Source: Chromatiales bacterium
GTDB lineage: Bacteria > Pseudomonadota > Gammaproteobacteria > Thiohalospirales > Thiohalospiraceae
Length of the DNA: 42,875 bases
Direction of reading: 5' to 3'
Assembly (NCBI GenBank): GCA_026982395.1
Contig: JALSHD010000177.1
Coordinates: 1-42,875, forward strand
Within the stretch, counting starts at the first letter, position 1. Each line of letters opens with the position of its first letter. Below are positions 17,309 through 26,497 of this stretch, piece by piece. Both the position numbers and the translations under genes were made by a program. Below the pieces are notes generated by a model, which was not told the DNA's origin, did no database searches, and saw only the letters and a program-made list of their open reading frames with translations.

Positions 17309-20300
17309 TCACTCTGCCTCAGGGGGAGCATTGCGGCTGTTTTCCCTGCCACGGGTGATTACCGGCTTTTCCCAGCTTCCGGTGACGTGATAGACGTACT
17401 GGGCCACTTTATCCAGCCGCAGCAGCTTCTCCGCCATCCAGATCAGGGCACCGGCCTGGGGTCCCCAGGCCAATGCGCCGGCAACAAACAGGTTGGAGCC
17501 ATCTCCCGGTATCACCAGGATATGTTGATCATAGTCTCTGGCTACGTAACCGGTACGGCCACTGACCGCAATCCGGGCAGTGGGGCCTTCGAGCAAAAGA
17601 TCGTGGGTTGTGGCATTGCCATCACCCAGACGTATCTCTCCCTTGATCCGGTCAAAGCGGAATCCCTTGCCGAACAGATCCCGGAAGTCCAGGGTCAACC
17701 GCCGTGGCAGAGCCTGCAGGCTGAACAGGCCGAACAGGCGGCCAGCACCCGGCTCAACGCTTTCAATCCGCCCGCTGCCAATATTCAGTTTTATCTTGCC
17801 GTTCAACGTACGCAAATCAAAGTCCATCGGGGAACCGGGCCAGTCCAGTTTGCCCTCTGCCATCAGGTTTTCACCATGCAGCATCGGGGAAAGCCCCAGA
17901 GCTTTGAGCATATCGCTCGTTCGTGGTGCAGTTAATACAAGATCAGCATGAACCTGTTGGTTGCCTGCGGCCAGCCAGTCCGCCTTGCCCTGAAGGGTCA
18001 TGTACGGAGCAGTCAACAGCAGTTCCCGTACCTCCATTCCCTGCGCTCCCCCTCTGGCTCTGAATACCAACCGGCCCAGCTCCAGTTGCCGGTATTTCAA
18101 CTGCTGAATATTCACTGCAAACACAGGCAGATAGCGGGGATCAAAATGGTGATGAATTCCTTCTCTGTCTTCTTCCTCCCCGGCACCGGGAAGCAGGTGC
18201 AAACGTTCCAGCTCCAGTTCCACATGCAGTCCGGACAGAGTGCTGTTTTTAACCGCCGACGGCCCTCCTGGCAGCAATTTCATCCATTCCGCCACGGAAA
18301 AATCATCCAGCCTCCCGGTAACCCTAAGTACCGATGCCGCCGGAAACCGGACCCTGTCCGAACCAAAGTGAATATGTCCACGTTCCAGCCGCCCCTCTCC
18401 CCCGGTTGCAGTCAGCCCGATAATTCCGTTCAGCTCTTTTCCGTAACTGAACCGGATACGGTTGCCAACGTCATCCCAGTCGATATGCAACGGTCGGGCC
18501 AAGAAGCCCTTTTTGTCCAGCGGCGCTGGAAGGCGGGAGGTGATTCCCTGTAACGATGAATCCAGACGCAGCCCAAGCGTCAAACCGGGCTGCTTACGAT
18601 GGTAATTCAGATCCAGTTCCGCCCTGAATTCACTTTCGCCATCCAGCCGTTCGAGCTGCGGCAGGCGCAACTGCCGGCCCAGCGGGGATGGCAACACACG
18701 CCCATCGATAGCGAGCCGGGTTGTAACCTGCTCACCCGCGGATTGAGTAGACACATCAATCCGGGCAGGCCGATCAAAAATAAAGGCCTCGACCGATTCG
18801 GCCCGGTAACCCTCTCTGTCAAACTGCAGCCGGCCACGGATATTGGTCGCCTCCAGATAACCGGCTCCCAACCGGTACTGAAAACTGTTATTGGTCAGAG
18901 TTACAGTTCCCTGATAGTCTACGGGATGATTGCTGAATGGAACACCAACGTACAGGCCCAAAGTTGCCTTGCCAGCTACGCTCATCCGCGCCAGCGCCGG
19001 ATCAGCTCCAGCCGCGACCGGAATTTCGCGCAGAAAACGCAGCATCTGCGCAGCATCGCCTTCTGCCTGCCCCGATACATTCAGCATCTTGTTCCGGTAA
19101 TCCAGGATATTTACGCGAGTCCCGTTGATACGCGTATTCATGATTCGCCCCGACCGGGCATCGACAGACATACTCTCGCCGCGAAACAGCACGTCAGCCC
19201 TCAATGAGTAAATTCCCGGCCACCCCTTCAGGTAATTGATCTGCACCTTGCGCGTCTTGAAACCTACTTCAAATTTTCCCTGCCCCTTCCTGTATGGAAA
19301 CAGCCCTTTTTTCAACCGGCCATGAAGTATCAGCTTACCCTTCGTCACCTCCCCATCAACCAGTGAGGCATCCAGCCACTTGACCAAATTTTTTGGCATG
19401 ATGGTGACAGGATAATAATGCGAGGCACGGGCCACGTTACCGTCGCGGAATGCCACCCGAAGATCAAGAAAAGGCGGTGTGCCCGCCCCGGATAACACCA
19501 AATCTAACTCTGCCTCTGCCTGGATATCCCTGTTGTCCAGCACAAGATTCTGCCCGGACAGATACCAGGAGCCAGCGCTTTTCTGCCAGTTGACTGTGCC
19601 GTTCAGCTGCTCAAAGGTCCAGGAATTCCGGGCCAGACGGGAAAAATCGACCTGCCCCTGACCGCTCTCCAGACGGATAGCACCGGACTCGGCATCCGCC
19701 CACAGAGTACCGCTTACCCCCTCCACACCCGGCAGATTTTTCCACGGTTTCAGGCGCAGCTCATGCACCCGGCCGGAGACAGAGAAACGTTGTGACGGGG
19801 GAGCCTTCGGTCGATAGTCAATTCGCAGGTCGGACAGTTCCCCGTGCGGGCGCATCACCTTGATCGCCTTGCCCAGCTCTGCCGGCAGGCCGTCTCCCAA
19901 CAACAACAGATTGGTAACATCGCCTAGACGCAGAAAACTCAGCCTGGCCTCATACCGAGGCGAACCCTGCCCCATCCCTTTTGAAGTCAGATGAAAACGG
20001 GCATCAGGCCAGGCATCACCCCGGGCAATACGCAGGCGGGAGATATCCAGTTCCCACCCCTGCTCGTCCCGCTGCCAATGGAACTGGCCATTCGCCAGAT
20101 CGAGTTGGAACCGGGTATCCTCGCCAGCTGACACCAGTTTGAGGTCGCGTATGCCGCTCTCCCCCTGCAGGCGGATCAGACGACCGTTTTTCCACTCGCC
20201 CCACAGCTCCATATCGAGTTGCCCTGTGCCGCTGCTGATCTGAGTCAACCGGGCCTGCTCCAGCAATGGCGCCAGCTTTATTCCTAACCCGTTGATATAG

Positions 20301-21010
20301 AACTCACCATCCCACTCATGAAACATCTCCCCGGGCCCGGTAAAATCTGCTGCAACGCGAATGGTTTCACCCAACCCGGAAGGCAGCGTGGCAACACCCT
20401 CCAACTGGTGCCGTTCACCCTGGTTCCGCAACTCGATTTTGGCGATATCGAAACGCAGGAGCTGTTCATCCCGGCGTTGATCCAGCCAGTAGATGGTACT
20501 GTCACGAATGACCAGATGGGGTTGGGAAAAGATCCACTTTCCCGCCGCAGCGGTGTCCGCCGGTGCCGCCTGTTCGAACGGCCGGGTCAGCGCCAATCCT
20601 TTTATACTGACCACTCCCTCCGGGTTCCGCTTGATTGAAAGATCCGCGCCGACCACAGTAAACAGGCCCAGCATGATCTTGCGATGCCATAGCGATTTCC
20701 ACAGATCGATACCAACCCGGAACTCCTGAAACTGCAGTAGCGTCTGTTCCCCCTGCTGATCCAGCAGCCGTACATTTTTGAATAACAGTGTTGGCTGCAA
20801 TCCCTGCATCTCTGCATCCAGCGCTTTCACCTTGACCGGCTGCTGGAGGCGCTCACTCAACCAGGAGGTTACCTGTTCCCGATACTCCTCCGCATTGGAA
20901 AACACCACGCGGGCAGTGGTCAGCGAAATCGCACCGACGATAACCAGCACGACAAAACCCACCCAGAACAGGGCAAGCAGACGCTTTACCAGAGTGCGCA
21001 ACAGACTCAC
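17309..21010 (-). CDS. yhdP: YhdP-family AsmA-like envelope lipid-transfer protein
   Basis: The protein has 1233 residues, close to E. coli YhdP (1266). A single membrane anchor at about 8-32 (LLALFWVGFVVLVIVGAISL) is followed by a long periplasmic beta-rich region with DUF3971 and AsmA-2 modules, for example the start DLWKSLWHRKIMLGLFTVVG and the end segment LFGLFSLQALPRRLTLDFRD. In E. coli, YhdP spans the periplasm as a beta-groove tube and moves phospholipids to the outer membrane with TamB and YdbH. It starts with GTG (21008-21010). It follows rng by 85 bp and precedes the amidase gene by 75 bp. Confidence 0.95.
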   Translation of the reverse strand: MSLLRTLVKRLLALFWVGFVVLVIVGAISLTTARVVFSNAEEYREQVTSWLSERLQQPVKVKALDAEMQGLQPTLLFKNVRLLDQQGEQTLLQFQEFRVGIDLWKSLWHRKIMLGLFTVVGADLSIKRNPEGVVSIKGLALTRPFEQAAPADTAAAGKWIFSQPHLVIRDSTIYWLDQRRDEQLLRFDIAKIELRNQGERHQLEGVATLPSGLGETIRVAADFTGPGEMFHEWDGEFYINGLGIKLAPLLEQARLTQISSGTGQLDMELWGEWKNGRLIRLQGESGIRDLKLVSAGEDTRFQLDLANGQFHWQRDEQGWELDISRLRIARGDAWPDARFHLTSKGMGQGSPRYEARLSFLRLGDVTNLLLLGDGLPAELGKAIKVMRPHGELSDLRIDYRPKAPPSQRFSVSGRVHELRLKPWKNLPGVEGVSGTLWADAESGAIRLESGQGQVDFSRLARNSWTFEQLNGTVNWQKSAGSWYLSGQNLVLDNRDIQAEAELDLVLSGAGTPPFLDLRVAFRDGNVARASHYYPVTIMPKNLVKWLDASLVDGEVTKGKLILHGRLKKGLFPYRKGQGKFEVGFKTRKVQINYLKGWPGIYSLRADVLFRGESMSVDARSGRIMNTRINGTRVNILDYRNKMLNVSGQAEGDAAQMLRFLREIPVAAGADPALARMSVAGKATLGLYVGVPFSNHPVDYQGTVTLTNNSFQYRLGAGYLEATNIRGRLQFDREGYRAESVEAFIFDRPARIDVSTQSAGEQVTTRLAIDGRVLPSPLGRQLRLPQLERLDGESEFRAELDLNYHRKQPGLTLGLRLDSSLQGITSRLPAPLDKKGFLARPLHIDWDDVGNRIRFSYGKELNGIIGLTATGGEGRLERGHIHFGSDRVRFPAASVLRVTGRLDDFSVAEWMKLLPGGPSAVKNSTLSGLHVELELERLHLLPGAGEEEDREGIHHHFDPRYLPVFAVNIQQLKYRQLELGRLVFRARGGAQGMEVRELLLTAPYMTLQGKADWLAAGNQQVHADLVLTAPRTSDMLKALGLSPMLHGENLMAEGKLDWPGSPMDFDLRTLNGKIKLNIGSGRIESVEPGAGRLFGLFSLQALPRRLTLDFRDLFGKGFRFDRIKGEIRLGDGNATTHDLLLEGPTARIAVSGRTGYVARDYDQHILVIPGDGSNLFVAGALAWGPQAGALIWMAEKLLRLDKVAQYVYHVTGSWEKPVITRGRENSRNAPPEAE

Positions 21011-21095
21011 GTTTCGGCCCGATCCGGATAATTTATGAAAAACAAATCGAAGGTACCGCTAAAAGTATTAATAATATTTTTTGACTAAATCCGTT

Positions 21096-22568
21096 TCACG
21101 TCAAAACAACGTCAAATTGCTCCTGGGTATAAAGCGACTCCACCTGAAATACGACCGGCTTGCCGATAAAGGATTCCAGATCCGCTACGCTGGTGGACTC
21201 TTCGTCCAGTAGCAGATCAACCACCTCCTGCGAAGCCAGCACCATGAACCGCTGGGCGTCAAACTGGCGCGCTTCGCGCATGATTTCACGAAAGATTTCG
21301 TAACAAACCGTTTCTGCTGTCTTCACTGATCCGCGTCCGTTGCAGGCGGGGCACTCTTCGCAAAGTACGTGTTCCAGGCTCTCCCGGGTTCGCTTGCGTG
21401 TCATCTCCACCAGCCCCAGATCAGACACCTCGGTAACACTGGTCCGGGCATGATCACGATCGAGCACTTTCTCCAGCGCCTGCAGCACCTGGCTGCGATG
21501 TTCCGGGCTATCCATATCGATAAAATCGATAATGATAATACCGCCGAGATTGCGCAGCCGTAGCTGACGGGCGATAGTGTGGGTCGCCTCCAGGTTGGTC
21601 TTGAATATGGTCTCTTCCAGGTTGCGATGACCAACAAACGCACCGGTATTTACATCAATGGTGGTCATCGCCTCAGTCTGATCGATAATCAGATACCCAC
21701 CTGACTTCAGCTCCACCTTGCGCTCCAGCGCACGCTGGATTTCGTCCTCAACACCGTAGAGGTCAAAAATCGGCCGCTCACCGGGATAGTACTCGATTCG
21801 TGGCGTCAATTCCGGAATAAACTTGTCAGCAAATTTGGTTACCTTCTGGTACGTCTCGCGCGAGTCAATACGTATTTTCTCCAGCTCCACACCCGCCAGA
21901 TCACGCATGATCCGCATGGCAAGGGGCATATCTTCATGAATCAACCCCCCGGCTGGCTCGCTCTCGTTGCGCTCCTGGATGGCGTCCCACAGCTTGTGCA
22001 GAAACGCCATGTCGGCACAGATCTCCTCCTCCCCCACACCTTCCGCCACCGTGCGGACGATGTATCCCCCCGGACCAAAACTCTGTGCACAGCGCTGAAC
22101 CAGCTCTTTCAACCGCTCACGTTCGCTCTCATCGGTAATTCGCTGCGAGACACCAACATGGTCATTGCCCGGCATAAAGACCAGGTTGCGCGCCGGGATG
22201 GAGATACTGGTGCTGAGACGGGCACCCTTGCTGCCCAGTGGATCCTTAATCACCTGCACCAGAACGCTCTGGCCCTCCCTCAGCAGTTCGCTTATGGTGG
22301 AGTTGTTTTTGTCAGCATCATCCTGGCTCTCATCGGCACCTCTGAGGAGGATGTCCCGCTCATGCAGGAAAGCAGTACGCTCCAGACCTACCTCCAGAAA
22401 TGCGGCCTGCATGCCCGGCAATACCCTGCATACCCGGCCCTTGTATATATTTCCGACCAGACCACGGCGGCTGGTGCGCTCGATATATATCTCCTGCAGC
22501 GCTCCGTTCTCCACCACTGCAACACGGGTTTCGCGGGGGGTTACATTAATCAGCAGCTCTTCACGCAT
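21096..22568 (-). CDS. rng: Ribonuclease G
   Basis: This 490-residue endoribonuclease matures the 5' end of 16S rRNA and cuts some mRNAs. It has an S1 domain (about 37-125: GNIYKGRVCRVLPGMQAAFL), a 5'-sensor/RNase H-like region, the catalytic magnesium carboxylates in TTIDVNTGAFVG and IIIDFIDMDSPEH, and the zinc-link CEECPACNGRG. The RNase E scaffold tail is absent, so this is RNase G. In many gammaproteobacteria maf lies between rlmH and rng; here rlmH follows after only 27 bp, with no maf. Confidence 0.97.
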   Translation of the reverse strand: MREELLINVTPRETRVAVVENGALQEIYIERTSRRGLVGNIYKGRVCRVLPGMQAAFLEVGLERTAFLHERDILLRGADESQDDADKNNSTISELLREGQSVLVQVIKDPLGSKGARLSTSISIPARNLVFMPGNDHVGVSQRITDESERERLKELVQRCAQSFGPGGYIVRTVAEGVGEEEICADMAFLHKLWDAIQERNESEPAGGLIHEDMPLAMRIMRDLAGVELEKIRIDSRETYQKVTKFADKFIPELTPRIEYYPGERPIFDLYGVEDEIQRALERKVELKSGGYLIIDQTEAMTTIDVNTGAFVGHRNLEETIFKTNLEATHTIARQLRLRNLGGIIIIDFIDMDSPEHRSQVLQALEKVLDRDHARTSVTEVSDLGLVEMTRKRTRESLEHVLCEECPACNGRGSVKTAETVCYEIFREIMREARQFDAQRFMVLASQEVVDLLLDEESTSVADLESFIGKPVVFQVESLYTQEQFDVVLT

Positions 22569-22595
22569 AATGTTGTTTTATCAGTCAGTCTGTTG

Positions 22596-23063
22596 TCAGC
22601 GATGATAAGGGTGGTGCTGAAGGATGGACCAGCTGCGGTAGAGCTGCTCTGCCACCACAATACGCACCAGCGGATGCGGCAGGGTAAGCGGCGATAGCGA
22701 CCAGGCGCTGTCTGCACGGGCGAGACACTCTGCCGCCAACCCTTCCGGACCACCCACCAGCAGCGCCACATCCCGTCCGCCCTGCAACCATCCTTTCAGC
22801 TTCTGCGCCAGCTGTGGGGTATCCCAGGCCTGGCCGCGCAGCTCCAGCGCGATAACCAGCGCCCCCTTGGGGATCGCCGCACACATGCGCTCTCCCTCCT
22901 GCTTCTTCAGACGGGACAGATCCGCCCCTTTTCCCCGCTTGCCCGCGGGAATTTCCACCAGCCGGAGGCGGCACTCCGGCGGCAGACGGCGCGCATATTC
23001 AGTATATCCCTGTTGTACCCAGTCCGGCATACGGGTTCCAACGGCCAGAAGGTGGATATTCAT
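22596..23063 (-). CDS. rlmH: 23S rRNA pseudouridine-1915 N3-methyltransferase
   Basis: This 155-residue SPOUT-knot methyltransferase acts on assembled 70S ribosomes at helix 69. The S-adenosylmethionine knot is seen in [11 protein letters not shown] and in the C-terminal [20 protein letters not shown] then [14 protein letters not shown], which is characteristic of RlmH. The start is ATG 23063, 16 bp after rsfS. Length is normal. Confidence 0.97.
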   Translation of the reverse strand: MNIHLLAVGTRMPDWVQQGYTEYARRLPPECRLRLVEIPAGKRGKGADLSRLKKQEGERMCAAIPKGALVIALELRGQAWDTPQLAQKLKGWLQGGRDVALLVGGPEGLAAECLARADSAWSLSPLTLPHPLVRIVVAEQLYRSWSILQHHPYHR

Positions 23064-23079
23064 CGTTTTTCAGCAGCCG

Positions 23080-23430
23080 CTATTCCGGCGCATTGGTATC
23101 CCACAGCTTCTCCAGATTATAGAAATCCCTGACCTGGGGCAGCATGATATGCACCACTACATCGACCAAGTCCACTACGATCCACTCTCCGGCCTGTTGA
23201 CCTTCCACCCCCAGCGGCCGGATATCGTGCTGTTTGACCTTCTCTATGACACTGTCTGCAAGTGCCCTGACCTGGCGATCCGAGGTGCCGCTGGCCACCA
23301 CCATCATATCGGTAATGCTGCTCTTGCCTCGCACATCCAGCACCTTGATATCCCTGGCCTTGAGATCCTCCAGGGCTTCGACAACAAGTTCACACAGCTG
23401 TTCAGCACTCATGTCATTCTCTGATTTCAT
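23080..23430 (-). CDS. rsfS: Ribosomal silencing factor RsfS
   Basis: This 116-residue protein binds L14 on the 50S subunit and blocks joining of the subunits in starvation. The motifs DIKVLDVRGKSSITDMMVVA, GTSDRQVRALADSV and GEWIVVDLVDVVVHIMLPQV are standard. I chose ATG 23430 because it overlaps the nadD stop in an ATGA, indicating coupled translation. ATG 23412 (MSAEQ) is possible. Confidence 0.95.
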   Translation of the reverse strand: MKSENDMSAEQLCELVVEALEDLKARDIKVLDVRGKSSITDMMVVASGTSDRQVRALADSVIEKVKQHDIRPLGVEGQQAGEWIVVDLVDVVVHIMLPQVRDFYNLEKLWDTNAPE

Positions 23431-24068
23431 CGGTATAACTGTTGCTCCTGGATATAGTTCCATATTTCATCGGGTAGCAGATAACGTGGATTCCGTCCTT
23501 CCCTGATCAAGGCACGGATACGTGTAGAAGAGATATCAAGCTGGGTTACCGGTTGCATGAAAATCAACCCGGCCGGTTTACGGGTCAGTTCCCGGGGATC
23601 GGCCACCAGACAGCTGTCCGCCAGTTCCGCCAACGGTCCACCGTGATCATCGAGATGCTCGGGCAGCCAGCCGGGGCGATGCGACACCACCAAATGGGCC
23701 AGCCGGGGAATCTCCTGCCAGCGGTGCCAGCTGCTCAGCCCCAGAAAAGCATCCATCCCCAGCAACAGACAGAGCGGACGCTGCTCTCCCAGTTCCGCAC
23801 GAAGTTCACCGAGCGTGTCCACCATGTAGGAGGGGCCGGTGCGCTCTATTTCACGCTCATCCACCACGAAGCCTGACTGCCCGGCTATCGCCTTGCGCAA
23901 CATAAACAGACGCTCCGCGCAGCTGGCGCGCGGCGCACGACGATGGGGAGGGATTCCGGCCGGAATCAGGCGCAGTTCATCCAGTTGCAGAATCTCGAAC
24001 AGCTCCAGCGCCGGACGCAGATGGCCGATATGGACAGGGTCAAAGGTACCGCCAAAAATTCCAATCAC
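23427..24068 (-). CDS. nadD: Nicotinate-nucleotide adenylyltransferase
   Basis: This 213-residue enzyme joins nicotinate mononucleotide to AMP in NAD synthesis. The nucleotidyltransferase motif [17 protein letters not shown] and the C-terminal [13 protein letters not shown] are intact, and [15 protein letters not shown] is also typical. The start is GTG (24066-24068) overlapping the proA stop in a GTGA, so expression is coupled to proA upstream and to rsfS downstream. Confidence 0.96.
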   Translation of the reverse strand: MIGIFGGTFDPVHIGHLRPALELFEILQLDELRLIPAGIPPHRRAPRASCAERLFMLRKAIAGQSGFVVDEREIERTGPSYMVDTLGELRAELGEQRPLCLLLGMDAFLGLSSWHRWQEIPRLAHLVVSHRPGWLPEHLDDHGGPLAELADSCLVADPRELTRKPAGLIFMQPVTQLDISSTRIRALIREGRNPRYLLPDEIWNYIQEQQLYR

Positions 24069-25324
24069 GTGCGGAAATGTCCGTCACCGATAACAATATA
24101 TTTCTGCGAGGTAAGCCCCTCCAGTCCCACCGGTCCACGCACGTGAATCTTGTCGGTACTGATCCCGATCTCGGCACCCAGCCCGTATTCAAAGCCGTCG
24201 GCAAAGCGGGTAGAAGCATTCACCATCACCGAGCTGGCATCCACCTCATTGAGGAAACGCCGCGCACGGCTGAAATCCTCGGTAATGATGGACTCGGTAT
24301 GGCTGGAGCCATAACGGTGGATATGATCCATGGCTGCATCCAGATCGGCAACGATACGAACGGAGAGAATCGGTGCCAGATACTCGGTCTCCCAGTCCTG
24401 CTCAGTGGCCGCCTCGACGCCGGGCAACAGTCGGCAGGTGGCGGGACACCCGCGCAGCTCCACCCCCTCTTTCTGATACATCCGGGCCAGTTCCGGCAGC
24501 AGATCGGCGGCAACCGCCTCTGCAACCAGCAGGGTCTCCATGGTGTTGCAGGTGCCGTAGCGCTGGGTCTTGGCATTGAAGGCCACCCGGATGGCCTTGT
24601 CACGATCCGCCGCGGCATCGATATAGACATGGCACACCCCGTGCAAATGTTTGATCACCGGCACCCGGGCATCACGGCTGACCCGCTCAATCAACCCCTT
24701 GCCGCCACGCGGCACGATGACATCAACAGAGTCCTGCATGGTTATCAACTCACCCACCGCCGCTCGATCGGTGCTATCCACCACCTGCACCACATCCAGC
24801 GGCAGACCGGCCTGTTCCAGACCGGCACGGATGCAAGCGGCAATCGCCCGGTTGGAGTGGATTGCTTCCGAGCCACCGCGCAGGATGGCGGCGTTGCCGG
24901 ACTTGAGGCACAGCGCCGCTGCATCAGCCGTCACATTGGGGCGCGATTCATAGATAATACCAATCACCCCAAGAGGCACGCGCATCTTGCCAACCTGAAT
25001 CCCCGAAGGGCGGTATTTCAAATCGGTGATCTCTCCCACCGGATCCGGCAGGGCGGCAATCTGCCGCAGACCCTCGGCCATCGCCGCCACTCTGGACTCA
25101 TTCAACTCCAGCCGATCCAGCAGGGCCGCATCCAGCCCCTTCTCCGTGCCGGCCTCCATATCCTTGCGGTTTTCAGCCAGCAGCCGGGACAGACTGCTCT
25201 CGATGGCCTCTGCAGTGGCCAGCAGAGCGCTGTTTCTGACGCCGGTTTCCGCGCGGGCAACCGCCCGGCTGGCCACGCGAGCTTTCCTTCCCATCTGGCT
25301 CATGTACTGTTTGATATCATTCAT
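24065..25324 (-). CDS. proA: Gamma-glutamyl phosphate reductase
   Basis: This 419-residue NADPH-dependent enzyme reduces glutamyl phosphate to the semialdehyde in proline synthesis. The active-site Cys lies in [44 protein letters not shown] and the C-terminal [15 protein letters not shown] are family hallmarks. The start ATG at 25324 is preceded by AGGA about ten bases away. No proB is adjacent. In many relatives holA lies directly before nadD or proA; here a 1.2-kb mobile island separates them. Confidence 0.97.
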   Translation of the reverse strand: MNDIKQYMSQMGRKARVASRAVARAETGVRNSALLATAEAIESSLSRLLAENRKDMEAGTEKGLDAALLDRLELNESRVAAMAEGLRQIAALPDPVGEITDLKYRPSGIQVGKMRVPLGVIGIIYESRPNVTADAAALCLKSGNAAILRGGSEAIHSNRAIAACIRAGLEQAGLPLDVVQVVDSTDRAAVGELITMQDSVDVIVPRGGKGLIERVSRDARVPVIKHLHGVCHVYIDAAADRDKAIRVAFNAKTQRYGTCNTMETLLVAEAVAADLLPELARMYQKEGVELRGCPATCRLLPGVEAATEQDWETEYLAPILSVRIVADLDAAMDHIHRYGSSHTESIITEDFSRARRFLNEVDASSVMVNASTRFADGFEYGLGAEIGISTDKIHVRGPVGLEGLTSQKYIVIGDGHFRT

Positions 25325-25509
25325 CCGGTAAGAATCCTGGTTGGTTTTCGTGAAACAGCAACATCATCGCAGAGTTGTGATCGCTGCAATACATAACGCC
25401 ATCTCCAGCTGTTGGCCGGGAATGGCGGTGGTTTATGCCATTCCGCCTCGCTCCATTATGGCACAACCAATTGTCACTTCAGCTGGTCCGATGCAGCTTG
25501 TTTTGTATA
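25325..25509. other. Spacer upstream of proA
   Basis: These 185 bp hold no gene I can support. They must contain the proA promoter on the - strand, but I see no clear -35/-10 pair. The spacer ends at the TATA that flanks the adjacent palindromic element. Confidence 0.4.
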
Positions 25510-25742
25510 GGGCACCTCTAAAAGCAGTAATTTTTTCGCGAGAGCAATGAAGCTCCGCGCGCACGACGGCATGGACGCAGGAGGTACGAGTCCATGGATG
25601 GACGAGGTAGAACGAAGCAGAAAGCCAGAGTCGAGAGCAATGCATGGAACAATTGCCGGGAACCGCAGTGTATGCAGTGTATAACATTCGAGCGCGGAGC
25701 TGACGCCGCTATCGCGGAAAAAGTGCATTTTTAGAGGTACCC
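25510..25742. mobile_element. 233-bp non-autonomous element with terminal inverted repeats
   Basis: The left end GGGCACCTCTAAAA (25510-25523) and the right end TTTTAGAGGTACCC (25729-25742) are inverted repeats with one mismatch. The pairing continues inward with interruptions (TTTTTTCGCGA against TCGCGGAAAAA; AGCTCCGCGCGC against GAGCGCGGAGCT). TATA flanks both ends (25506-25509 and 25743-25746), consistent with a target duplication. There is no transposase frame inside. The right end forms the last base of the toxin stop codon. Related ends occur at 37151 and 13025. The parent IS is not identified. Confidence 0.75.
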
Positions 25743-26026
25743 TATAATCGATTTTCTGCTTTGGTATATACCAGTCCCCGATCTCTTTTACCGACAGCAA
25801 TCACATAAACGACTATCTCACTATCATTAACTCCATACACCAAACGATATCCCGCCGAACGCAGCTTGATCTTATATACACTTTTGAAACCATGCAGCTG
25901 ATTTACCGGATTCCGTGGATTTTCCATTCTTTCTTCCAGTTTTTTTTTAAACTGCTTGCGTATCGGTGGAGCCAGTTTTTCCCACTCTTTCAGGGCACTC
26001 GGCAGAAACTTGATTCTATAAGTCAT
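25742..26026 (-). CDS. relE: RelE-family mRNA interferase toxin
   Basis: This 94-residue protein closely follows E. coli RelE: FLPSALKEWEKLAPPIRKQF, LHGFKSVYKIKLRSAGYRLV then VYVIAVGKRDRGLVY. The basic residues of the ribosome A-site cleavage centre (the Lys and Arg of YKIKLRSAGYR, the Arg of GKRDRG) and the C-terminal Tyr are kept, so it is probably active. ATG 26026 overlaps the antitoxin stop by 11 bases, the usual coupling in such pairs. The TAG stop abuts the palindromic element exactly. Confidence 0.9.
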   Translation of the reverse strand: MTYRIKFLPSALKEWEKLAPPIRKQFKKKLEERMENPRNPVNQLHGFKSVYKIKLRSAGYRLVYGVNDSEIVVYVIAVGKRDRGLVYTKAENRL

Positions 26027-26267
26027 CAAGTTCGACTTCTATCGCCTGTTTTTTTTCACCGGCCCTGTCCCTCACTATTTGAGCCAGCTCGGAATCTTCC
26101 AGCTTATCCATTAACCATTCATAGGTTTCTGCCGGTATGAGATACGCTGCCGGAACATTGTGGTTGAGTATTGCAATAGGAGCACCTTCAGCCTCATTAA
26201 GAAGCGCTGTTGGATTCTTCTTCAATTCTGAAATACTTGCGGAACAACTGGATAATACTTGCCTCAT
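26016..26267 (-). CDS. Phd/YefM-type antitoxin
   Basis: This 83-residue protein has the N-terminal Phd/YefM DNA-binding fold (SCSASISELKKNPTALLNEA then APIAILNHNVPAAYLIPAET) and an acidic C-terminal tail (AIEVELDDL) that would wrap the toxin. It should neutralise the RelE-type toxin and repress its own promoter. ATG 26267 is preferred because homology starts there; the upstream extension covers the promoter. The RelE toxin with a Phd-type, not RelB-type, antitoxin is a known mixed pairing. Confidence 0.9.
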   Translation of the reverse strand: MRQVLSSCSASISELKKNPTALLNEAEGAPIAILNHNVPAAYLIPAETYEWLMDKLEDSELAQIVRDRAGEKKQAIEVELDDL

Positions 26268-26285
26268 AAACACACCCAAAAAAGC

Positions 26286-26301
26286 ACTATAACGAATGTT
26301 A
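26286..26301 (-). promoter_or_regulatory. Promoter -10 and overlapping operator-like palindrome
   Basis: On the - strand TATAGT (26286-26291) lies about 19 bases before the antitoxin ATG. The inverted repeat TAAC-GAAT-GTTA (26290-26301) overlaps it, and CTAT/ATAG extends the symmetry outward. This is where a self-repressing antitoxin would bind. No good -35 is visible. Confidence 0.45.
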
Positions 26302-26342
26302 AATATAGACCTTTTTTCGGGGTTATTCAAGCTTGTTTCAAG

Positions 26343-26494
26343 GTAACTACTCAGCGAGTAATGAAAATGTTGTACAACTGCTCAGCTCGCTTCTGAAACG
26401 TGGCAGATCAAGGCGGGAAATGTGAGTTTACAGGAGTAAATGACCGTTTCCCAACGCAGAGATGGCGCGTTTCAGGAGCAGGCCGAGTAGTTAC
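26343..26494. mobile_element. 152-bp palindromic IS66-like miniature element
   Basis: The terminal inverted repeats are GTAACTACTC (26343-26352) and GAGTAGTTAC (26485-26494). Three further nested pairs share one centre near 26433: CTGAAACG/CGTTTCAG (26393, 26468), GGGAAA/TTTCCC (26415, 26447) and TTTAC/GTAAA (26427, 26436). The left side has about 30 extra bases. Flanking bases GTTTCAAG (26335-26342) and ATTTCAAG (26495-26502) form a 7-of-8 direct repeat. Ends beginning GTAA with 8-bp target duplications are the hallmark of IS66-family elements. No transposase is present. Confidence 0.75.
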
Positions 26495-26497
26495 ATT

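Noticed and set aside
16436-17935. 499-codon + strand frame across the amidase gene and yhdP end
   Set aside because: Crosses two real genes on the other strand and has no homology-like segments.
24077-25396. 439-codon + strand frame across proA
   Set aside because: Antisense shadow of proA; no protein-like motif.
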